From positions 1-5,213 of the forward strand of contig JALSIK010000070.1 in the NCBI GenBank assembly GCA_026990045.1: a stretch of 5,213 nucleotides of DNA. The letters run 5' to 3'. Below, piece by piece: positions 1 to 3,233 of the stretch. This DNA comes from Chromatiales bacterium. Lineage in GTDB: Bacteria; Pseudomonadota; Gammaproteobacteria; CAMYNG01. Made by a program: the position numbers and the translations under genes. The notes under the pieces are model-generated. The model was given only the letters and a program-made list of their open reading frames with translations. It was not told the DNA's origin and did no database searches. Every line of letters begins with the position of its first letter. The stretch's first letter is position 1.

Positions 1-684
1 ATGAACGCCGCCTGCAGCGAGGCCGGCAACGGCGACGCCCTGGCCGACCCGGCCGGGCGCTGCAACAATCCCGCCGCCGCCTACGCCGACAACGCCGACG
101 ACCGCATCTACCGGGTTTTCGACATGGACCAGGGCGGCACCGTCATGGCCGGCATCCTCGTGGCCACCACCCGCTGGAGCCTGGGCGCAGGGGACAGCTG
201 GACCTACGGCCTGGACACGGGCGCCGGCAGCGACCCCTTCGACAACGCCGGGGACACGGTCTACACGCCGCGCACCGGCAGCGATCCCGGCCAGCCCGTG
301 CGGTTCCTCTTTCCCCTCGGCCCGTGCGTGGGCGTGGCCACCTGCGGCGCGGGCTTCCAGCTGGTGTCGGACGCCGCGGGCACCGGCCCGGGCGTGCTCA
401 TCTACAACATGTCCTGGCTGCGGGTGATGAACAATTCCACCGGTTCGGCCACCTTCGCCGGCACCTCCATGGCGGCCCCCCACGTGGCGGGACTGGCGGC
501 GCTGCTGCGGGCGCACAATCCCGGCTACACCTACGCCCAGGTGATCGAGGCCCTCACCGGCGGCGGCGAAACGGTGGGGGCCCTGGCGGGGCGGACCCGC
601 ACGGGGAAGGCCGTCAACGCCTGGGGCAGCTTCACCTACATCACGCAGCCCCGGATCCTGTCGGCCACCGTCACCCTCAACTGA
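1..684 (+). CDS. Subtilisin-like (S8) serine protease, C-terminal part
   Basis: This is the C-terminal part of a subtilase, a secreted or envelope serine endopeptidase. The diagnostic signature GTSMAAPHVAGLAALL is present; the nucleophile is Ser156 (codon 466-468). Only about 155 residues precede it and neither the Asp nor the His motif of the triad is visible, so the gene almost certainly begins upstream. The ATG at base 1 is then an internal Met or a chance match to the window edge. Residues 45-56 (hydrophobic, ending ILVATT) may match the core strand usually written V(I/V)AVGA, and an AGN at 8-10 could be the oxyanion Asn motif, but its spacing to Ser is longer than in subtilisin. Four cysteines (5, 21, 109, 115) suggest disulfides and export. 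The protein ends about 70 residues after Ser156, with no added C-terminal domain. The next gene follows 9 bases later in the same frame. The family call is firm; the substrate is unknown. Confidence 0.9.
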   Translation: MNAACSEAGNGDALADPAGRCNNPAAAYADNADDRIYRVFDMDQGGTVMAGILVATTRWSLGAGDSWTYGLDTGAGSDPFDNAGDTVYTPRTGSDPGQPVRFLFPLGPCVGVATCGAGFQLVSDAAGTGPGVLIYNMSWLRVMNNSTGSATFAGTSMAAPHVAGLAALLRAHNPGYTYAQVIEALTGGGETVGALAGRTRTGKAVNAWGSFTYITQPRILSATVTLN

Positions 685-693
685 TCGCGGACC

Positions 694-1071
694 GTGCACC
701 GGCTCCCCGGTACCGCCCTTCTCGCCTGGAGCCTGGCGGCCTGCGGCCTGCCGCCCGCCGAATCCCCCGGCCCACCCCCGGCCGCCGCGCCCCCGGTGGA
801 ATCGCGGGCAGGGCCCCGCGGGGAACGCGTGGCCGGTGAATACCTGGTGCACGTGGACGGCGATGCCGCGGCCGCGGTGACCGCCGCCTTCGGCGCTTTC
901 GGCGTGGTGGCCGTCCGCCGCGTGAGCGGCCGGGTCCACCTGGTGCGGCTGGAACGTGACCCCGGGCCAGAGGCGGTGGCCGCGGCCGCCGCCGGGGTCC
1001 CGGCCATCGGCGCGGTACAGCCCAACTACCGCTACCGGGCCTTCCCCGGGCGGCCTACACCAGGGCGATGA
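694..1071 (+). CDS. Lipoprotein with stand-alone subtilase propeptide-like (I9-type) domain
   Basis: A 125-residue protein starting at GTG. Residues 1-17 form a lipoprotein signal: a short basic start, a hydrophobic stretch and lipobox LAAC with Cys17 as lipid anchor. Gly18 follows and gives no inner-membrane retention signal, so the outer membrane is likely. A Pro/Ala-rich linker runs to about residue 45. Residues 47-116 resemble the N-terminal prodomains of S8 proteases (inhibitor I9 or fervidolysin-type): a GEYLVHVDGD strand, an Ala-rich helix, a V-x-G-R-VHLVRL strand, another helix, and a closing AVQPNYRYRAF, close to the usual EPNYxY ending. Such domains fold their protease and inhibit it. 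Here the domain is a separate protein directly after the protease gene, so it may act in trans as chaperone or inhibitor of that protease; this is inference. No good ribosome binding site is seen, and translation is probably coupled to the upstream stop. GTG 694 is chosen because it gives the intact lipobox. Confidence 0.8.
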   Translation: MHRLPGTALLAWSLAACGLPPAESPGPPPAAAPPVESRAGPRGERVAGEYLVHVDGDAAAAVTAAFGAFGVVAVRRVSGRVHLVRLERDPGPEAVAAAAAGVPAIGAVQPNYRYRAFPGRPTPGR

Positions 1072-1243
1072 GCAGGATCACGAACGCCACCACCAGGGCC
1101 AGCGGCAGGATCACCGCCGGCCAGTCCTTCTCGGCCTGGCGGCTGCGCTCCAGCATCTGCTTGATCCCGGGCCGGAACCACAGCAGCACCAGCAGGGCGA
1201 GCACGCCCAGCAGGACCTTTTCCCATGTGGCCATGGGTTCCAT
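1055..1243 (-). CDS. Small two-helix membrane protein (62 aa)
   Basis: A 62-residue protein of unknown function. It has two hydrophobic segments, about residues 8-23 and 43-61, joined by a charged loop (RPGIKQMLERSRQAEKDW). The positive charges in the loop suggest a helical hairpin with the loop in the cytoplasm and both ends outside. Start choice: the ATG at 1241-1243 has an excellent Shine-Dalgarno 7 bases before it, whereas a second in-frame ATG at 1232-1234 is too far from that site. It lies 44 bases after the patatin stop on the same strand, so co-transcription is likely and a link to patatin or the membrane is possible. Its last 17 bases overlap the end of the lipoprotein gene on the other strand. 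The strong ribosome site and clean two-helix pattern argue for a real gene despite its size. No enzymatic motif is visible. Confidence 0.78.
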   Translation of the reverse strand: MEPMATWEKVLLGVLALLVLLWFRPGIKQMLERSRQAEKDWPAVILPLALVVAFVILLIALV

Positions 1244-1247
1244 TGCC

Positions 1248-1255
1248 TCACCTCC
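1248..1255 (-). promoter_or_regulatory. Strong ribosome binding site of the 62-aa membrane protein
   Basis: On the minus strand this reads GGAGGTGA, a full match to the anti-Shine-Dalgarno complement, with GGAGG 7 bases before ATG 1241-1243. It is the only strong ribosome site in the window. It supports the small gene and fixes its start at the first of two nearby ATGs. Confidence 0.8.
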
Positions 1256-1287
1256 GCGGGAAGGGAGCCATCATGCTGCCACATCCG

Positions 1288-2475
1288 TCACGCCAGGCCC
1301 AGCAGGGCCATGATCTCGTCGCGCCGGGCGCGGGCGTCGTGGAAGCCGAGGCTGATGAGCTCCCGGGTGTACTCGCGTTCGAACAGCAGGTAGCTCATGA
1401 GATCCGAGCCCTCCTTGCCGTAGGCCCCGATGCCGCGCAGCAGGGCCTTGAGCGGCCACGGCAGCAGGTGGCGGAAGTCCCGTGCCATGGCGCCCAGGTC
1501 CCGGGACGGCGCCACCAGCAGGGTGTCGATGGACCGCAGGGACGCGGCCCCGTCGTTGTTTCCGGGCGGGATCAGGCTCACCGTGCGGTTGATGCGCTGG
1601 AGGCGCTCGAGGTCCGCCTCCAGGCTGTCGAGGAAGATGCTGTTGAGCACGTGGCCGGCGATCTGGGCCAGGCTGGGCGGGCGGTCGCCGGCCACCCGCT
1701 GCGGCTGCGGCGAGGGCTCGCTGCGGTTGCCGATGACCAGGATGCGCTCGGCCCCCAGGTGGATGGCGGGCGACAGGGGGGCGATCTGGCGCATGGAGCC
1801 GTCGCCGAAGTACTCGCGGTGCACCCGCACCGGCTGGAACATGAACGGGATGGCGGAGGAGGCCATGAGGTGGTCGATGCCGATGCGGGTGCGGCAGCCC
1901 ACCCGCCGGACCCGCCGCCACGGCGTGATGTCCGCGGCCCCCTGGAAGAACGCCACCGACTGGCCCGACTCGTAGCCCGAGGCGGTCACCGACAGGGCCC
2001 GCAGGTGGCCGTCCCTGATCCCGCGCTCCACCCGCGACAGGTCCATGGTCCGGGCCAGGAGCCGGCGCAGGGGCTTGCGGTCCAGCAGGGCGGTGGGGGT
2101 GTAGCGGCCCAGGCCGCCCAGCATCATGGCCGCCAGCCAGCGCGCGCCGGTGGCGGCGATGCCGGCGGCATCGGCACGGAAGACCTGGCCCACGTGGAAA
2201 TTGCGCCACACCGCGTCCAGCCGCCGCACCGCCCGCTTGAAGTCGTCGGGCAGGGAGGCCACCGCGGCGGCGTTGATGGCCCCCGCCGAGGTGCCGCAGT
2301 AGATGGCGAAGGGCGTGGGACTGTGGGGCGGCAGCCAGCGTGCCACCGCCTTGAGCACCCCCACCTGGTAGGCGGCCCGGGCCCCGCCGCCGGTGAGCAC
2401 CACCGCCACCACGGGGCGGTCCTGTTCCGGATCCGCTCCGCGGCCGCTCCCGGCTGTGGGGGTCGTGGTGCTCAT
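1288..2475 (-). CDS. Patatin-like phospholipase
   Basis: A 395-residue patatin-family lipid acyl hydrolase with a Ser-Asp dyad. The oxyanion loop is GGGARAAY (residues 29-36), the nucleophile elbow is GTSAG with Ser63, and the second catalytic residue is Asp225 in GDGS, where DGG/DGA is commoner. ASSAIPFMFQPV (205-216) is the usual strand and helix before that Asp. The C-terminal third (FLDSLEADLERLQRINR, then SDLMSYLLFE) matches the long proteobacterial patatins, not the short RssA type. The family releases fatty acids from phospholipids or neutral lipids; substrate and location are not shown, and no signal peptide is visible, so it is probably cytosolic or membrane-peripheral. The frame stays open to a TTG at 2506-2508, but ATG 2475 is preferred: it comes about 20 residues before the domain and matches the likely promoter. 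It is divergent from the Rieske gene and followed by the small membrane gene. Confidence 0.93.
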   Translation of the reverse strand: MSTTTPTAGSGRGADPEQDRPVVAVVLTGGGARAAYQVGVLKAVARWLPPHSPTPFAIYCGTSAGAINAAAVASLPDDFKRAVRRLDAVWRNFHVGQVFRADAAGIAATGARWLAAMMLGGLGRYTPTALLDRKPLRRLLARTMDLSRVERGIRDGHLRALSVTASGYESGQSVAFFQGAADITPWRRVRRVGCRTRIGIDHLMASSAIPFMFQPVRVHREYFGDGSMRQIAPLSPAIHLGAERILVIGNRSEPSPQPQRVAGDRPPSLAQIAGHVLNSIFLDSLEADLERLQRINRTVSLIPPGNNDGAASLRSIDTLLVAPSRDLGAMARDFRHLLPWPLKALLRGIGAYGKEGSDLMSYLLFEREYTRELISLGFHDARARRDEIMALLGLA

Positions 2476-2484
2476 CCTTCGCGG

Positions 2485-2513
2485 TTCATACCGGTTCCCG
2501 GCCGCCAATTCAA
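2485..2513 (-). promoter_or_regulatory. Predicted sigma-70 promoter of patatin
   Basis: Reading on the minus strand there is TTGAAT (2508-2513), a 17-base spacer (2491-2507) and TATGAA (2485-2490), each hexamer matching 4 of 6 consensus bases. The predicted transcript start, around 2478, is only a few bases before ATG 2475, which implies a leaderless or nearly leaderless message. The -35 hexamer sits in the loop of the inverted repeat at 2497-2522. Confidence 0.45.
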
Positions 2514-2522
2514 GCGGCCGGG
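2497..2522. promoter_or_regulatory. Inverted repeat, candidate operator between divergent genes
   Basis: Perfect 9-base arms, CCCGGCCGC (2497-2505) and GCGGCCGGG (2514-2522), flank an 8-base AT-richer centre, CAATTCAA. The centre contains the patatin -35 hexamer, and the right arm ends exactly where the -35 region of the Rieske promoter should be. A dimeric regulator bound here could affect both genes. Chance palindromes are common in GC-rich DNA, so the role is inferred from position. Confidence 0.4.
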
Positions 2523-2545
2523 CCCCTTCCCGCCGCGGGTGCCGC

Positions 2546-2551
2546 TATAAT
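2546..2551 (+). promoter_or_regulatory. Perfect -10 box (TATAAT) of the Rieske gene promoter
   Basis: TATAAT stands out in very GC-rich surroundings, 32 bases before the Rieske start codon. Transcription would begin near 2558, giving a leader of about 26 bases. No TTGACA-like hexamer exists 15-19 bases upstream (the sequence there is GC-rich) and there is no TG extension. The promoter may be weak alone or need an activator, for instance one bound to the adjacent inverted repeat. Confidence 0.6.
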
Positions 2552-2583
2552 GCCGGCCGGCGAGACGACGGGGACAGCGGAAC

Positions 2584-2901
2584 ATGGCCGACGGCTTCAT
2601 CGAGGTGGCGCGGGCGGACGACCTGCCGCCGGGGCGCCTGTTGCGGGTGACGGTGGACGGGCACGACTACCTGCTGGCCAACGTGGACGGCACCCTTTAT
2701 GCCACCGACGATCTCTGCACCCACGAGGACGCCTCCCTGGCCACCGGGGCCCTGCACGGCACCTGCGTGAGCTGTCCCCTCCACGGCAGCCGCTTCGACC
2801 TGCGCACCGGCGAACCGCTGGAAGAACCGGCCACGGTACCCCTGAAGACCTACCCGGTGACCGTGCGCGACGGCGCCATCCTGCTGCGGCCCGGGGGATG
2901 A
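2584..2901 (+). CDS. Rieske [2Fe-2S] ferredoxin, single domain
   Basis: A 105-residue soluble Rieske protein. The cluster ligands are visible: Cys45-x-His47 in CTHEDASL and Cys64-x2-His67 in CPLHGSRF, separated by the usual spacing. The length and the ending (VPLKTYPVTVRDGAILL) match the small ferredoxins that pass electrons to ring-hydroxylating oxygenases, and the related NirD-type subunits. There is no signal peptide or transmembrane helix, which separates it from the Rieske subunit of the bc1 complex and places it in the cytoplasm. No oxygenase, reductase or nitrite reductase gene is adjacent, so its partner is unknown and the name of a specific pathway would be a guess. ATG 2584 begins directly before the FIEVARADDLPPG start typical of the family; the ribosome site before it (AGCGGA) is weak. 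It is transcribed from a TATAAT promoter, divergently from patatin, and followed by a structured repeat that may end its transcript. Confidence 0.93.
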   Translation: MADGFIEVARADDLPPGRLLRVTVDGHDYLLANVDGTLYATDDLCTHEDASLATGALHGTCVSCPLHGSRFDLRTGEPLEEPATVPLKTYPVTVRDGAILLRPGG

Positions 2902-2930
2902 CCGGCGTTCCGTCCCGCCGCCGCCGCTGA

Positions 2931-3087
2931 CAGGATGTTGAAAAAGGCGGTCCCGGCCTTTTTCAACGCGCCGGACCCGGCGCGGGTCCGGGTTCGGCTA
3001 CGCCAACATCCACGCGCTTGCGCGCTCGATTTGCGGGCGGGGCATCCCTGCCCCGCCTTGGCAGGCTGTTTTTCATCAGCCTGCTAA
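2931..3087. repeat. Hairpin-rich intergenic element with inverted ends (MITE- or REP-like)
   Basis: A non-coding block of about 155 bases made mostly of stem-loops. Visible perfect stems are 12 bp at 2937-2948/2956-2967; 9 bp at 2971-2979/2983-2991; 9 bp at 3036-3044/3049-3057; and 8 bp at 3061-3068/3077-3084, which extends to 11 bp (3058-3087) with one G-T pair. A weak GCGC stem lies at 3014-3025. The two ends match as inverted repeats: CAGGATGTTGAAAAA (2931-2945) against the complement of 3069-3083, CAGGCTGATGAAAAA, identical at 13 of 15 positions. No transposase or convincing reading frame is present. This fits a non-autonomous repeat family or a structured RNA; copy number elsewhere in the genome cannot be seen here. 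It fills the gap between the Rieske gene and the regulator. Confidence 0.6.
2937..2967. terminator. Possible bidirectional terminator hairpin downstream of the Rieske gene
   Basis: A perfect 12-base stem, GTTGAAAAAGGC with GCCTTTTTCAAC around a 7-base loop, starts 36 bases after the Rieske stop. The A5 and T5 tracts flank a short GGC/GCC core, the symmetric arrangement of terminators that work in both directions. The GC core is short and the T tract is itself paired, so termination strength is doubtful. It is also the left part of the larger repeat element, which may be its main identity. Confidence 0.35.
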
Positions 3088-3118
3088 ACCCGTGGCCCCG
3101 GCGGCCGAAAACCCGTGG
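3086..3118. repeat. Pair of 10-base direct repeats upstream of the HDOD regulator gene
   Basis: AAACCCGTGG occurs at 3086-3095 and 3109-3118, spaced 23 bases start to start, about two helical turns. The pair lies 50-80 bases upstream of the extended -10 element, a position suited to an activator site. The first copy touches the right end of the structured element. Only two copies are present, so a chance repeat is possible. Confidence 0.3.
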
Positions 3119-3165
3119 GTCAGGGCCCGCGGGAATTCCGCCGCCGTGCCCCCCGGCGCATTTGC

Positions 3166-3174
3166 TGCCATAAT
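3166..3174 (+). promoter_or_regulatory. Extended -10 promoter of the HDOD-PP2C gene
   Basis: TGC followed by CATAAT (3169-3174) forms an extended -10 element matching TATAAT at 5 of 6 bases. Transcription would start near 3181, about 53 bases before the ATG. No good -35 hexamer is seen at the right distance, as is usual for extended -10 promoters. It is the only AT-rich promoter-like sequence between the repeat element and the gene. Confidence 0.45.
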
Positions 3175-3233
3175 CGGGGCTCGTCGCGCCGCCCGGGGCG
3201 AGCCGCCGTTTCCCGACCTCGACAACGAGTAGT

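Noticed and set aside
2476..2508. N-terminal extension of patatin by 11 codons from a TTG start
   Set aside because: TTG is a rare start, the only purine-rich site is too far upstream, and the extension would cover the probable promoter -10 hexamer.
1225..2550. 441-codon open frame on the plus strand
   Set aside because: Antisense to patatin, whose GGGARAAY, GTSAG and GDGS motifs are clear; the translation is Gly/His/Gln-rich without domain signals.
2550..2930. 126-codon plus-strand frame overlapping the Rieske gene
   Set aside because: It is out of frame with a complete Rieske domain, has Arg/Gly/Pro-rich content, and its start overlaps the TATAAT promoter element.
3061..3084. Hairpin GCAGGCTG/CAGCCTGC as a Rho-independent terminator
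   Set aside because: The T5 tract is in the loop, and the stem is followed by CTAAACCC and not a T run. It fits better as the right end of the repeat element.
2931..3087. CRISPR array or tRNA gene in the intergenic stretch
   Set aside because: There are no regularly spaced direct repeats, and the stems do not form a cloverleaf or carry a T-loop signature.
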